Positions 33,869 through 43,179 are shown, counted from the stretch's first letter. The stretch: 64,000 nt of DNA from UBA1479 sp964012715 (GCA_964012715.1 CAXGUG010000006.1:8090-72089), one strand, 5' to 3'. The notes: generated by a model from the sequence alone, not told the origin. A program made the numbers and translations.

Positions 33869-34855
33869 GTGAAAACATTCATCTCGACCATTCCTTTTGG
33901 CGCGATCGACCCATACCCGATCAATGCCTTGAAAGACGCCGGACTGGATTTTCGAATCAACTCCTTCGGGCGCCGCCTACATCCGGACGAGGTTGCCTCG
34001 GCAATCGGTGATAGCGAGATCGTCATCGCCGGAACCGAGCCGATCACGGCGGACGTCATGGCCCAGTGCCCGAACCTAAAAGCGATCTGCCGTGTCGGGA
34101 TCGGACTGGACAGCGTCGACCTGACTGCGGCGCGGCGCCAGGGAATTGCCGTTTCTTACACACCCGACGGCCCGTCGCCGGCGGTTGCCGAGCTCGCCGT
34201 CGGCCTGATTTTGGACCTGTTGCGCGGCGCCACCAGGACAGACCGAGACATGCGCCAAGGTATCTGGAGCCGGTTCGCCGGGAAGCGCATCGCCTGTTCG
34301 ACCATCGGCATTTTAGGTGTCGGACGGATCGGCAGCCGGGTCATCCGGCATTTGAGCGCCGGTTTTCCAGGCGTCAGAATTCTGGCCAATGACGTTCAAC
34401 CCGATCCGGCTTTGGATGGGTTGGTTGAATGGACCGACAAACCCACGCTGTTCCGGGAAAGCGACGTCATCAGCTTGCACCTGCCCTTGACGCCGACCAC
34501 CCGAAACTTGATTTCGGCGGAAACCTTCGAGGCCGTCAAAGAGAGCGCGGTGCTGATCAATACGGCTCGTGGCGGGATCGTAAACGAAGACGATCTGGCC
34601 GATGCGTTGACCGCCGGAAAGCTTCGCGCCGCGGCGGTCGATGTTTTTGAACATGAGCCTTATAACGGGCCCCTGACAAAAGTTGAGAACGTCGTCCTGA
34701 CCTGTCATATGGGCTCCATGACCGAAGATTGTCGCGCCCGGATGGAGATCGAAGCAACGGATGAAGCGATCAGGTTTGCGCGCGGCGAAGCCTTTCGCTC
34801 GCCGGTGCCCGAAGAAGAATACCGGCTTGCGCTGATGTCGATGGAGGCAAAATGA
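33869..34855 (+). CDS. D-isomer-specific 2-hydroxyacid dehydrogenase (phosphoglycerate-dehydrogenase-like)
   Basis: This 328-residue NAD-dependent enzyme has the nucleotide motif GILGVGRIGSR and all three catalytic residues of the family: Arg in NTARGGIVNEDDL, Glu in AAVDVFEHEP, and His in LTCHMGSMT. It lacks the serine-sensing ACT domain of true SerA. It oxidises or reduces a D-2-hydroxy acid. With an epimerase, a NeuA-like cytidylyltransferase and a sugar isomerase directly downstream, it may prepare a 2-keto acid sugar for CMP activation. GTG 33869 is the start; the stop overlaps the epimerase start (ATGA). Confidence 0.82.
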   Translation: MKTFISTIPFGAIDPYPINALKDAGLDFRINSFGRRLHPDEVASAIGDSEIVIAGTEPITADVMAQCPNLKAICRVGIGLDSVDLTAARRQGIAVSYTPDGPSPAVAELAVGLILDLLRGATRTDRDMRQGIWSRFAGKRIACSTIGILGVGRIGSRVIRHLSAGFPGVRILANDVQPDPALDGLVEWTDKPTLFRESDVISLHLPLTPTTRNLISAETFEAVKESAVLINTARGGIVNEDDLADALTAGKLRAAAVDVFEHEPYNGPLTKVENVVLTCHMGSMTEDCRARMEIEATDEAIRFARGEAFRSPVPEEEYRLALMSMEAK

Positions 34856-35745
34856 AAGTTCTGGTAACCGGCGGATCGGGGTTTCTCGGCAGCCATGTCG
34901 CCGACGCGTTAACCGACGCGGGCCATGACGTGTCGATCTTCGATCTGTCGCCCTCTCCCTATATCCGGGCGGACCAAAAAATGGTCATCGGAGATATCAC
35001 CGACGAGGCGGCGGTGTCTCAGGCGATCAGCGGATGCGACGTCGTCTATCACATGGCGGCATTGGCCGACATCAACGAAGCCATGGATAAGCCGTCCGAC
35101 ACGGTCCGCGTCAACATCCTGGGCACCCTGAACGTTCTGGAGGCGGCCCGCGCGGCTGAATTGACCCGCGTCGTTCTGGCCAGTTCGATTTATGTCTACA
35201 GCAGCCAGGGCTCGTTCTATCGAACCTCGAAGCAAGCCAGCGAACTGTTGCTTCAGGACTACAACGAACGGTTCGGCCTGCCTTATACGATCCTGCGCTT
35301 CGGCTCCCTTTACGGCCCGCGCGCGAACGACACCAATACGGTGCACAGGCTGATCTCCGAGGCGCTCACCAAGGGTCACATGGAGTATCGCGGCACGGGG
35401 GAAGAAGTTCGTGAATACATCCATGTCCTCGATGCCGCGGCCGGGTCAGCCGATATTCTGGCGCCGGAGTTCGAGGGAGAGATCATTCACCTGACCGGCC
35501 AAGAGAGAATCCGGACAGGCGAGATGCTCGAGATGATCCGTGAAATTTCCGGCGGGAAGGTGAACTTCGATACAGGCAACGGATCGGTGGCAGGGCATTA
35601 CGTCCAAACCCCCTACAGCTTCGTCCCGCGGCTTGGGAAGAAGCTGTCCCGGGGAACCTATATCGATCTCGGCCTTGGTCTGCTCGAATGCATGAATACC
35701 ATCAGCCAGGAACTGAACGGCGAATTTGGAGCAACGGAAGAATGA
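34852..35745 (+). CDS. NAD-dependent epimerase/dehydratase
   Basis: This 297-residue extended short-chain dehydrogenase has TGGSGFLG at residues 6-13, ASSIYVYS and an intact YRTSK catalytic motif. Overall it resembles UDP-glucose-4-epimerase-like and related nucleotide-sugar enzymes. It starts in an ATGA overlap with the hydroxyacid dehydrogenase and ends in another with the cytidylyltransferase, so the three are translationally coupled. Substrate unknown; a sugar precursor activated by the next enzyme is the simplest guess. Confidence 0.82.
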   Translation: MKVLVTGGSGFLGSHVADALTDAGHDVSIFDLSPSPYIRADQKMVIGDITDEAAVSQAISGCDVVYHMAALADINEAMDKPSDTVRVNILGTLNVLEAARAAELTRVVLASSIYVYSSQGSFYRTSKQASELLLQDYNERFGLPYTILRFGSLYGPRANDTNTVHRLISEALTKGHMEYRGTGEEVREYIHVLDAAAGSADILAPEFEGEIIHLTGQERIRTGEMLEMIREISGGKVNFDTGNGSVAGHYVQTPYSFVPRLGKKLSRGTYIDLGLGLLECMNTISQELNGEFGATEE

Positions 35746-36488
35746 TTTGCGCGATTCTCATTGGACGTGAGGGGTCCACCGGTTTTCCCGGAAAAAACGT
35801 CTATCCCATTATGGGGAAACCCCTTGTCGCCTACCCGCTGTTGGCGGCACAGGACGCACAGAGCATAGAGCGCGTCTACCTGTCGACCGATTCCCAGAAA
35901 TTGAAAGAGATCGGACAGGAATACGGCGCCCGAATTATCGACCGGCCGGCCCACCTTTGCACCAAGGCCGCCCTCGGCGAACATGCTTATCAGCATGCCC
36001 ACGAAGTGATCTCGGCAGAGCTCGCGGCCGAAGGCAAGACACCGGAGCTATATGTCCTGCTCATGGCGAACGCGCCGACCATTACCGCAGCCATGATCGA
36101 AGACGGCATTCAAGTGCTGCGCGACAATCCTGAATACGATTCCGCGGTCTCGGTATCCTGCTACAACATGTGGAGCCCGCTGCGCGCACGCCGCATCGGC
36201 GACGACGGCTTGCTTCATCCGTTCGTTCCGTTCGAAACCTTCGGCGACCCCAAGACTCTGAATTGCGACCGCGATTCCCAGGGCGACGTATGGTTCGCGG
36301 ACATGGGCGTTTCGATCATCCGCCCGCAGAACCTGGACAACCTGGAAGACGGCCTCAAACCGCAACAATGGATGGGACAGCGGATTTATCCGCTCAAACA
36401 GGTCGGCGGCCTGGACGTCGACTATGACTATCAAATGCCGCAAGCGGAATTCTACCTGCGGCAGCAAGCCGACAAATCACCCGATTGA
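35742..36488 (+). CDS. NeuA-like acylneuraminate cytidylyltransferase family protein
   Basis: This 248-residue enzyme starts ICAILIGREGSTGFPGKNV, the CTP-binding signature of NeuA/KdsB/PseF-type CMP-sugar synthetases, and has 'VLLMANAPTITAAMIEDGI', the usual metal-site region although the typical P-T-S-P is NAPT here. 'WFADMGVSIIRP' and 'GGLDVDYDYQ' complete the fold. The start is ATG 35742 (ATGA overlap); a longer start would lie inside the epimerase. It is a second CMP-transferase, of a different family from the SpsF-type one at 31997, so it likely activates a different keto-acid sugar, or it is the true PseF. Confidence 0.8.
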   Translation: MICAILIGREGSTGFPGKNVYPIMGKPLVAYPLLAAQDAQSIERVYLSTDSQKLKEIGQEYGARIIDRPAHLCTKAALGEHAYQHAHEVISAELAAEGKTPELYVLLMANAPTITAAMIEDGIQVLRDNPEYDSAVSVSCYNMWSPLRARRIGDDGLLHPFVPFETFGDPKTLNCDRDSQGDVWFADMGVSIIRPQNLDNLEDGLKPQQWMGQRIYPLKQVGGLDVDYDYQMPQAEFYLRQQADKSPD

Positions 36489-36491
36489 GAC

Positions 36492-37532
36492 ATGGCGCGT
36501 TTGACAAAACTGGGCGACTACCGGTGCGGCGTTTGCGGCGGAACGGATTTCCTGCCCATCGACTTCTCGTCCTATGTGATGCCGACGGAATCGGCCAATC
36601 CGGCCATCAACGATTTCGTCAATCACATCTGCGACGGCTGCGGTGTCATCGCGCCCTATCCTGCACCCGACATGACGGTTCTGTCGGAACATTACAATTC
36701 GGCCTATCGCAAAGACGCCTACGACATCGAAACGCCGAACGGCCTGTTGCGGCTGCCTATCCAAATTCCCTGGAGCGGCGTCAGTTTTCTGCGCTTCAAA
36801 TCGTTCTTCGACGCCGTCGAACGAAACAAGGCACGCCATCCGGACATCGTTCCCCAGGCCACGGACGCCATGATCGATTTCGGCGCTTATCAAGGAATGT
36901 TCCTGCACGCCGCGGTCCAGGCTTGGGGATGCTCCGGCGTCGCCTACGACTTCAACGAGACGGGAATATCCTTTGCCAAGAACGCCCTGGGCATGACGGA
37001 ATCCCAGGTCGCGAAAGACATCTACAGCGACACCTTCGCGCGCAAGGGCCGCTTCGCGGTTTTGATCCACGCATTCGAGCATCTGCAGTTCCCGGACCGC
37101 TTCTTGGCGCACCTTCATGAAAAGGTGCTGGAGCCCGGCGGCTGGCTCTACATCGAAGTCCCCAACGCCTTCGGATTTTCCTTGGCCGATCCGACGCACT
37201 ATTTCACCTACACCACCGATTCGTTGCGCTTCCTATTGGAAAAAAGCGGCTTCGCCGTCGCCGATATTTGGATCGGCAACTATCCCCTGCTGGAAGACGA
37301 ACCCTGGTCCAACCCTCAACAGAACATTTACGCCCTGTGCAAGGCGGACCCTGGAGCAGCAGCCAACGCCCGCCCGCCCGTCGCCTCGGCGCAGGAAATC
37401 TATAAACGCATCCGGCGGACATACCGCCGATTGTCGTTCGAATATGTCATGCGGCAGCTGCGCTTCGTCATGCACCATGCAATTCGCCTGCCGGTTCATT
37501 TCTGGCGCTTCCTGCGCAATGACCTGTTGTAA
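36492..37532 (+). CDS. SAM-dependent methyltransferase with N-terminal zinc ribbon
   Basis: This 346-residue protein starts with a Cys4 site (Cys12, Cys15, Cys47, Cys50) like that of sugar C-methyltransferases. The class I fold follows, with IDFGAYQGMFL as an unusual motif I (no GxGxG), 'ALLHAFEHLQFPDRFL' and 'GGWLYIEVPNAFG'. The zinc ribbon and the double-domain size suggest a C- or O-methyltransferase acting on a nucleotide sugar. It starts three bases after the cytidylyltransferase stop, hence in the same operon. Function on a CMP-linked sugar or its precursor is inference. Confidence 0.75.
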   Translation: MARLTKLGDYRCGVCGGTDFLPIDFSSYVMPTESANPAINDFVNHICDGCGVIAPYPAPDMTVLSEHYNSAYRKDAYDIETPNGLLRLPIQIPWSGVSFLRFKSFFDAVERNKARHPDIVPQATDAMIDFGAYQGMFLHAAVQAWGCSGVAYDFNETGISFAKNALGMTESQVAKDIYSDTFARKGRFAVLIHAFEHLQFPDRFLAHLHEKVLEPGGWLYIEVPNAFGFSLADPTHYFTYTTDSLRFLLEKSGFAVADIWIGNYPLLEDEPWSNPQQNIYALCKADPGAAANARPPVASAQEIYKRIRRTYRRLSFEYVMRQLRFVMHHAIRLPVHFWRFLRNDLL

Positions 37533-37562
37533 CGCCGCTCAACCGGACCCACTTTACAGCTC

Positions 37563-38378
37563 GTGAAACGCGCCGTTTCAAACATCGCTCTGCCTGCCGG
37601 GGACCATTGCGGTCTGTTGCCCGTGCTCGCCGACCTTGGGTTTCAGGGTTTGGAAGTGGCGCCCAGCCGCGTTTGGGAAGATACGTGGCACGGCCTACGT
37701 CCGTCTCAGGTTCAGGCCTATCGGCAGGCGGTGGAAAAGGCCGGCCTGACCGTGACCGGGCTTCATTCGCTGTTCTTCGATCAACCGGAAATGACCATTT
37801 TCGGAGGCCGCGAAACACGCCGAAAGACCCTGGATTTTCTGTCTCACCTTTCCGGATTGTGCCGGGACCTGGGAGGCAAGGTTTTGATTTTCGGGTCGCC
37901 AAATGCACGGCGGCGCGGCGCAATGGAATCCTGGGACGCGCATAAAGTCGCAGCCGAATTTTTCGACGAATTCGTCGCCGCGACCCGCGATCACGGCACG
38001 GTCCTTTGCCTCGAACCCTTGGGGCCCAAGGATACCGATTTTTGCGGCCCCCTGCGGGAAATCATGCAATTTCGTGACGAGTTTCATCAGAACGGTCTTG
38101 GACTTCAGATCGATGCCCGCGCCCTGACCGCCCACGACGAAATCGACGATGCCGTGTTCAACGACGCGGCTCCCGATCTTGTCCACGTACATGCCAACGC
38201 GACGGATCTTGGCGAATTGCTGCCCGATGACCCGATCGATCACGACCGGATCGGCACCCTCCTTCGGGATATCGGGTATTCGGGATTTGTTTCGCTTGAG
38301 CAGCGGATGGTCGATCCCAACGATCCGATTGGCCCGATCACCCGCAGCGCTGCCGTCATGAACGAGAGTTACCGATGA
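37563..38378 (+). CDS. Sugar phosphate isomerase/epimerase (xylose-isomerase-like TIM barrel)
   Basis: This 271-residue TIM barrel has the divalent-metal ligand set of the family: Glu in LCLEPLGPKDTD, Asp in GLQIDARAL, His in DLVHVHAN and Glu in FVSLEQRMV. Such enzymes isomerise or epimerise sugars through an enediol. The GTG 37563 start is 30 bases after the methyltransferase stop, and the end overlaps the next start by ATGA. The substrate is not deducible; with the surrounding dehydrogenases it probably rearranges a small keto-sugar. Confidence 0.82.
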   Translation: MKRAVSNIALPAGDHCGLLPVLADLGFQGLEVAPSRVWEDTWHGLRPSQVQAYRQAVEKAGLTVTGLHSLFFDQPEMTIFGGRETRRKTLDFLSHLSGLCRDLGGKVLIFGSPNARRRGAMESWDAHKVAAEFFDEFVAATRDHGTVLCLEPLGPKDTDFCGPLREIMQFRDEFHQNGLGLQIDARALTAHDEIDDAVFNDAAPDLVHVHANATDLGELLPDDPIDHDRIGTLLRDIGYSGFVSLEQRMVDPNDPIGPITRSAAVMNESYR

Positions 38379-39136
38379 CCGAATGGACAAAGCCCGGATG
38401 GGCCCCCCAAGCGCCCGCAGGCTCACGTATTCTCATTACCGGAGCCAGCGGCGGAATAGGAAGGGCCGTCGTGGACATGTTGCAAGACGGCCCGGGTATC
38501 GTGATCGGTGCCCATGGCCGCGATTCGAGCCGCCTCTCGAGTGGGCCGGACGTGCACCAGATCATCCGAGACATTCAGAGCGAACAGGATGCGTCCTGGG
38601 TCGTCGAAGCTTTTGTAGAGGCCGCCGGCGGGATCGACGGCATTGTCGTTTTGAGCGGCGGCCTATCCGAACCAACGCATTGGCAGGACATGGGCGCCGA
38701 CAGCTGGCGACAGGATATCGACGTCAACCTATCCCAGCAATTCTTCCTGGCCCGGGCCGCATTAACCCACATGGCGGACGGCGGACGGGTCATCATGAAC
38801 GGAACTGAGTCTTCGCTGCACGGCGGCGGTTCGACATCGCTTGCCTATGGCGTGGCCAAACACGGCGTCGAATGCCTGGTCAAAGGGTTGGCCCGTGAAG
38901 TCGCACCGCGCGCGATCACCGTCAACGGCGTGCGGCTGGGTTACATCGACAGCGGTTTTCACGGACGCTGGCAAAATCAAAGCGAACAACAACAATCGAA
39001 CCGCGTCGCGAAGATTCCGCTCCGCCGAGCGGGAACCGTGGATGAAGCCGCAGCCTTAATCGTATATCTTCTATCCGAATACGGAGCCTTCATTACCGGA
39101 CAGATGATTTCCCTGGCCGGTGGCGACTGGCTGTAA
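38375..39136 (+). CDS. Short-chain dehydrogenase/reductase
   Basis: This 253-residue classical SDR has TGASGGIG at residues 22-29, the catalytic Tyr-x3-Lys in AYGVAKHG, and the C-terminal 'AALIVYLLSEYGAFITGQMISLAGGDWL' ending typical of FabG-like reductases. It reduces a keto group or oxidises an alcohol using NAD(P). Coupled by ATGA overlap to the TIM-barrel isomerase, it likely acts on the product of that enzyme. Fatty-acid FabG is unlikely because no other lipid genes are near. Confidence 0.87.
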   Translation: MTEWTKPGWAPQAPAGSRILITGASGGIGRAVVDMLQDGPGIVIGAHGRDSSRLSSGPDVHQIIRDIQSEQDASWVVEAFVEAAGGIDGIVVLSGGLSEPTHWQDMGADSWRQDIDVNLSQQFFLARAALTHMADGGRVIMNGTESSLHGGGSTSLAYGVAKHGVECLVKGLAREVAPRAITVNGVRLGYIDSGFHGRWQNQSEQQQSNRVAKIPLRRAGTVDEAAALIVYLLSEYGAFITGQMISLAGGDWL

Positions 39137-39160
39137 GCCCCTCCGAGACAGCAAAGAACC

Positions 39161-40315
39161 ATGGAACGCCCGAACAGAGATATCTACGTGAAATCCGACA
39201 GCTTCGAAGCCCTGGCAGGAAAAATGCCGGGTGGAACCGAAGCCTTGGAACGTCTGGCCGCACTCGGCGCTCGGCTTGATGGCATGAACCTTCCCGACGA
39301 GCGCCGCGACGTCCTTGCCAAGGCTTGTCGCGCATTGACGGGCGGCGCCCTGAACGGTGAACCCGAGTTCGCTTTGAAGCGTCATATCGTCGAGGAAGTT
39401 CGGCGCCTGAGCGACGACGAATTGCCCCGATACCTTTTCTATCGGTATCGCTATGACGTTTATCCGACGACACGCCAGCTCGACGCGTTTCCGCCTTGCG
39501 TGCAGATCGAGCCGACGTCGATCTGCAATTACCGCTGCGTTTTCTGTTACCAGACCGACCGATCCTTCACCCAAGGCCGCCAAGGCCATATGGGCATGAT
39601 GGATCTCGAGATGTTCAAGAACGTGGTCGACCAGATCGAGGGCGAGGTCGAGGCCGTAACGCTGGCGTCGCGCGGCGAGCCCCTGATGTGCCGCAATATC
39701 AAGGAAATGCTTGAATACCTTCGGGGCAAGTTCCTCGGCCTGAAAATGAACACCAACGCCTGGTTCCTGACCGAAGAATTGGCCCATACGATCCTGCAGA
39801 CCGGACTTAACACCCTGGTGTTTTCGGTCGATGCAGCGGAGCCGGAGCTTTATGCGCGGCTTCGCGTCAACGGGAAGCTGGAACGGGTGTTGGAAAACAT
39901 CAAAATGTTCAGCGAAGTCCGGCGCAAACATTACCCTGACAGCCGATTGATCACGCGGACGTCGGGCGTACATTTTTCCGACGAGCAGGATTTCGACAAG
40001 ATGCAGGAATTCTGGTCCGAATTCGTCGATCAGGTCGCCTTCGTCGACTACAACCCATGGGAAAACGCCTATGAAACGGCCCCGCGCGGGATCGAAGCAC
40101 CCTGTTCCGATTTGTGGCGCCGGATGTTCATATGGTGGGACGGTCGCGCAAATCCCTGCGACGTCGACTACAAATCAGAGCTGGCCGTCGGGAATGCGGG
40201 CGAGCTCGATGTTTCCAGCCTGTGGCGGAGCGACGCTTATGAAGACCTGCGTCGACGCCATATTGCCGGAAAAAGAGGCGCCTTGACCCCTTGCGCCGGA
40301 TGCGCGGTCGTCTGA
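39161..40315 (+). CDS. Radical SAM protein with SPASM-like C-terminus
   Basis: This 384-residue enzyme has a radical SAM cluster site Cys122-x3-Cys126-x2-Cys129 (CNYRCVFC), preceded by about 110 residues of unrecognised N-terminal domain. Near the C-terminus the cysteines at 'ANPCDVDYKSELAVG' and 'LTPCAGCAVV' indicate a SPASM/twitch auxiliary iron-sulfur cluster, common in enzymes that modify sugars, peptides or aminoglycosides. It starts 24 bases after the SDR stop and appears to end the cassette, since a 156-base gap follows. A role in epimerisation or dehydrogenation of the sugar made by this cassette is inference. Confidence 0.8.
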   Translation: MERPNRDIYVKSDSFEALAGKMPGGTEALERLAALGARLDGMNLPDERRDVLAKACRALTGGALNGEPEFALKRHIVEEVRRLSDDELPRYLFYRYRYDVYPTTRQLDAFPPCVQIEPTSICNYRCVFCYQTDRSFTQGRQGHMGMMDLEMFKNVVDQIEGEVEAVTLASRGEPLMCRNIKEMLEYLRGKFLGLKMNTNAWFLTEELAHTILQTGLNTLVFSVDAAEPELYARLRVNGKLERVLENIKMFSEVRRKHYPDSRLITRTSGVHFSDEQDFDKMQEFWSEFVDQVAFVDYNPWENAYETAPRGIEAPCSDLWRRMFIWWDGRANPCDVDYKSELAVGNAGELDVSSLWRSDAYEDLRRRHIAGKRGALTPCAGCAVV

Positions 40316-40471
40316 TCGCTCGTCCTCTATCGAGAAGAGCCGCGCGCCCTGAACGATTGCCCCTCTGGATTTGATGGATATGGACCGCGCCTGACAATCC
40401 GAGACAATAAAACCGACTTAAGATCTCATACCCCCAAGTCACCAATCAGCCCCAGTCGCCAACTAAATAAA
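40316..40471. other. 156-base gap between transcription blocks
   Basis: No gene, strong hairpin or convincing promoter is visible. TTGATG (40371-40376) and GACAAT (40393-40398) are a weak promoter-like pair with 16-base spacing. The gap separates the radical SAM cassette from the next GT-containing operon and probably holds its start signals. Confidence 0.3.
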
Positions 40472-42373
40472 ATGATTCCATTCGTTCTGACCGCGGAGGC
40501 CGTTGCATCCGGCGCGGCGCGCCACGCCTTTGGCGATGACGCCCGTTCGGGCGACGTGCTCTACCTTGCCAACGATAGCACCTTGTTTAAGGCCGTCGCG
40601 ACCCAACTCCCGTCCGCGCTTCGCCTGCAAACCGTTGGTCAGGAATTGGCCAGGACCGCGCGTCAGATTGCATCGGACATCGTCAATCTGGATGCCAGCG
40701 TTTTACCAAAAGGCTCGTTCCCTCAATGGTGGCGGGCCAGCAATCTCGGCGACCGCGGTCCCTACGCCACCCAACTTTTGCCAAGGTTGGCCAAGGCGGT
40801 TCTTGTCCTGGAAAGGTTAAAGCGGGGGCAAATTCTGGCGGTCATTGTCGATACCGACGCATTCGCCCGCGCCCTGGCAACAACGGCGCAACGAAACGGA
40901 ATGCGCCTTCGTCATGTCGATCCACGGATCGGTGGAAAACGGTTTCAAGCCGGCCTTGACCGCGTAAGAAAGACAGCGTCGGTCTGCCGCGCAATTCTGT
41001 CCGAGCTCAGCCAAGGCTTGGCCCGCGTTACCGCGCTTCGGCGGTTTCGCAAGCGCCGCCCCTTTCCCCGCGATGCGATCAGGAAGGCTGATGTCATGCT
41101 CTGTAGCTGGACGGACACCGCCACCTTCGCGTCCGACCAATCGCACGATCACGAAAGATATCTCGGCGGCATCCCCGGCATTCTGTCCCGCACGGAAAAG
41201 CGCCTTGCTTATCTTGTCTTGCCGATTTCGTGGGTCGAGCCATTCGAAGAGATTCTTGAATCAACGGCCGCCTCACCCGATTGCATCGTTTTTCCGGAAG
41301 ACTTCTTTTCGTATTTCGACATCTTCCAAAGCCTAGTCGTGCCGTTCAACATCGTCCGTGGACTCCAGCGCCGGTTGATGCTCAACGGCTTCGATCTAAG
41401 CGACATACTCGCCTTGGAAATCCAGGCCGAACTGACGACGATGGCCGCATCCAGCGCGGCGCGCTTTGCAAGAGTTGCCACCGGACTAGCGAAAACACAG
41501 CCGCGATTGCAAGCCGTCATGTCGCCATACGAGAATCAGCCCTGGGAAAAAGTCCTGCGCAGCGGACTGCGCGCATCATTGCCCAGCCTGCGCTGGGTTT
41601 CTTATTTTCACCCGCCATCGCGCGAAATGTATTTGAGTTTCCTGCCAAGTTCGCGTGACGTTGAGACCAATGAAATCCCCGACGAACTTGTCGTCTTAGG
41701 GAAAACGGCAGCCGCGTTCTTCACCAAAGGCGGCTTTCCGAAAGAGCGATTGTCGATCGGTGGCGCGGTCCGTTACGACAAAGTCACCGCCGCGATCAAA
41801 ACGCATGAAATTTCCAACCCGCCAGACCGCGGCCCGACGGTGCTCTGTGCGACGACCATCGAACATTTCGCCAGCACGGAGCTGGTTCTGAAGACGGCCC
41901 AGGCGTTAATGCTGCTCGGCAACGGGCGGATGATCGTCAATTTTCACCCGACCGCGGACCGCAACTTCAGGGCCGCCATCAAAAGCAGTCTGAGCGCCCT
42001 TTCCTCAACGGATGTGGATATCCAATTTTCGACAGAGCGCATTTCGGCGCTCGTCGAAAAATCCGACGTGGTTGTCTACAATAACTCCGCCTCCTGTATT
42101 GAAGCATTGGCCGCTGGTCGTATGACGATCTTTGTCCATCGCGACTCGGATATCGATTTCGATTGTCTGCCAGAGAAACTCACCCATCGTTGCCGCACAT
42201 CAGAAGAAATCGCGGAATGTCTTCGGGCAATGCGTGATGGACAGCTGCAACCGCTGTCGCCAGCGGATATAAAGTCTGGCTTGGCCGACCTATTGGGGCC
42301 GGTGGAGCCGGAAGTCTTCGTTCGCGCCGTCTTCGGCGGCGCAGGTTCCGACGCGCAAGGAAAAGAACTATGA
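40472..42373 (+). CDS. Large GT-B-like surface polysaccharide protein, unrecognised specificity
   Basis: This 633-residue protein has no clear family signature in the N-terminal 300 residues. The C-terminal part, about 450-600, looks like a GT-B acceptor/nucleotide domain: 'TVLCATTIEHFASTELVL', 'RMIVNFHPTADRNFR', then 'VVVYNNSASCIEALAAGRM' and 'IDFDCLPEKLTHR'. It is comparable in size to the protein at 27911 and shares the general layout, though I see no long identical stretches. Its stop overlaps rfbF (ATGA), so it belongs to the CDP-sugar operon and may transfer that sugar. Hypothetical with moderate support for a transferase. Confidence 0.5.
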   Translation: MIPFVLTAEAVASGAARHAFGDDARSGDVLYLANDSTLFKAVATQLPSALRLQTVGQELARTARQIASDIVNLDASVLPKGSFPQWWRASNLGDRGPYATQLLPRLAKAVLVLERLKRGQILAVIVDTDAFARALATTAQRNGMRLRHVDPRIGGKRFQAGLDRVRKTASVCRAILSELSQGLARVTALRRFRKRRPFPRDAIRKADVMLCSWTDTATFASDQSHDHERYLGGIPGILSRTEKRLAYLVLPISWVEPFEEILESTAASPDCIVFPEDFFSYFDIFQSLVVPFNIVRGLQRRLMLNGFDLSDILALEIQAELTTMAASSAARFARVATGLAKTQPRLQAVMSPYENQPWEKVLRSGLRASLPSLRWVSYFHPPSREMYLSFLPSSRDVETNEIPDELVVLGKTAAAFFTKGGFPKERLSIGGAVRYDKVTAAIKTHEISNPPDRGPTVLCATTIEHFASTELVLKTAQALMLLGNGRMIVNFHPTADRNFRAAIKSSLSALSSTDVDIQFSTERISALVEKSDVVVYNNSASCIEALAAGRMTIFVHRDSDIDFDCLPEKLTHRCRTSEEIAECLRAMRDGQLQPLSPADIKSGLADLLGPVEPEVFVRAVFGGAGSDAQGKEL

Positions 42374-43158
42374 AAACCGTAATCCTCTGCGGCGGCAAAG
42401 GCACCCGCATTCGCGGCGTGGCCGACGACCTGCCGAAGCCGATGATCCCGGTCGGACCCTATCCGATCCTGTGGCATATCATGCAGCGCTACGCCGCCGC
42501 CGGTCACAAGAACTTCGTGTTGTGCCTTGGCTACAAAAGCGGCGCGATCAAGGATTTCTTCCTGAACTATCGCTCCCGCGTCGCGGACTTCACCATCGAT
42601 TTCGCCGCCGACCGGGCGGTCGAATTCCATGGCGCGGACGATGCCATCGATTGGCGCGTGACCATGGCCGAAACCGGCGAGGAAACATTGACCGGCTCCC
42701 GCATCAAGCGGGTCGAACAATACATCGGCGATGACGAGACCTTCATGCTGACCTACGGCGACGGCGTCGCTGATGTGGATATCGGGGCCCTGATCGATTT
42801 CCACAAATCCCACGGCAAGATCATGACCGTCAGCGGCGTGCGGCCCCCAGGCCGGTTCGGCGAACTGGAACACGCCGCGGATGGCGCGATCACCGAATTC
42901 AACGAAAAGCCTCAAGCCACGGGCGGGCGCATTTCGGGCGGCTTCTTCGTCTGTAACCGCCGCTTGTTCGACTACCTGGATGGCAGCCGCGACGATGAAA
43001 CGCTGGAGACCGATCCCATGCGCCGCTTGGCCGCGGACGGCGAGATGATGATGTATAAGCACGATGGCTTCTGGCAATGCATGGACACCTTCCGCGACTA
43101 TGCCTTGCTGAACGATCTGTACGACAGCGGCAAGGCCCCCTGGCTGGCCCGCTCCTGA
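42370..43158 (+). CDS. rfbF: Glucose-1-phosphate cytidylyltransferase
   Basis: This 262-residue enzyme makes CDP-glucose from glucose-1-phosphate and CTP. The sequence starts KTVILCGGKGTRIRG with the nucleotide-binding loop at residues 6-14, followed by 'DLPKPMIPVGPYPILWHIM', 'YGDGVADVDIG' (metal-binding Asp) and 'EFNEKPQATGGRISGGFFV', all typical of RfbF. The start overlaps the upstream GT-like gene by ATGA. The next gene is the CDP-glucose dehydratase, making the pair unambiguous. Confidence 0.94.
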   Translation: MKTVILCGGKGTRIRGVADDLPKPMIPVGPYPILWHIMQRYAAAGHKNFVLCLGYKSGAIKDFFLNYRSRVADFTIDFAADRAVEFHGADDAIDWRVTMAETGEETLTGSRIKRVEQYIGDDETFMLTYGDGVADVDIGALIDFHKSHGKIMTVSGVRPPGRFGELEHAADGAITEFNEKPQATGGRISGGFFVCNRRLFDYLDGSRDDETLETDPMRRLAADGEMMMYKHDGFWQCMDTFRDYALLNDLYDSGKAPWLARS

Positions 43159-43179
43159 CCGCATCCGACGAACGAGATC

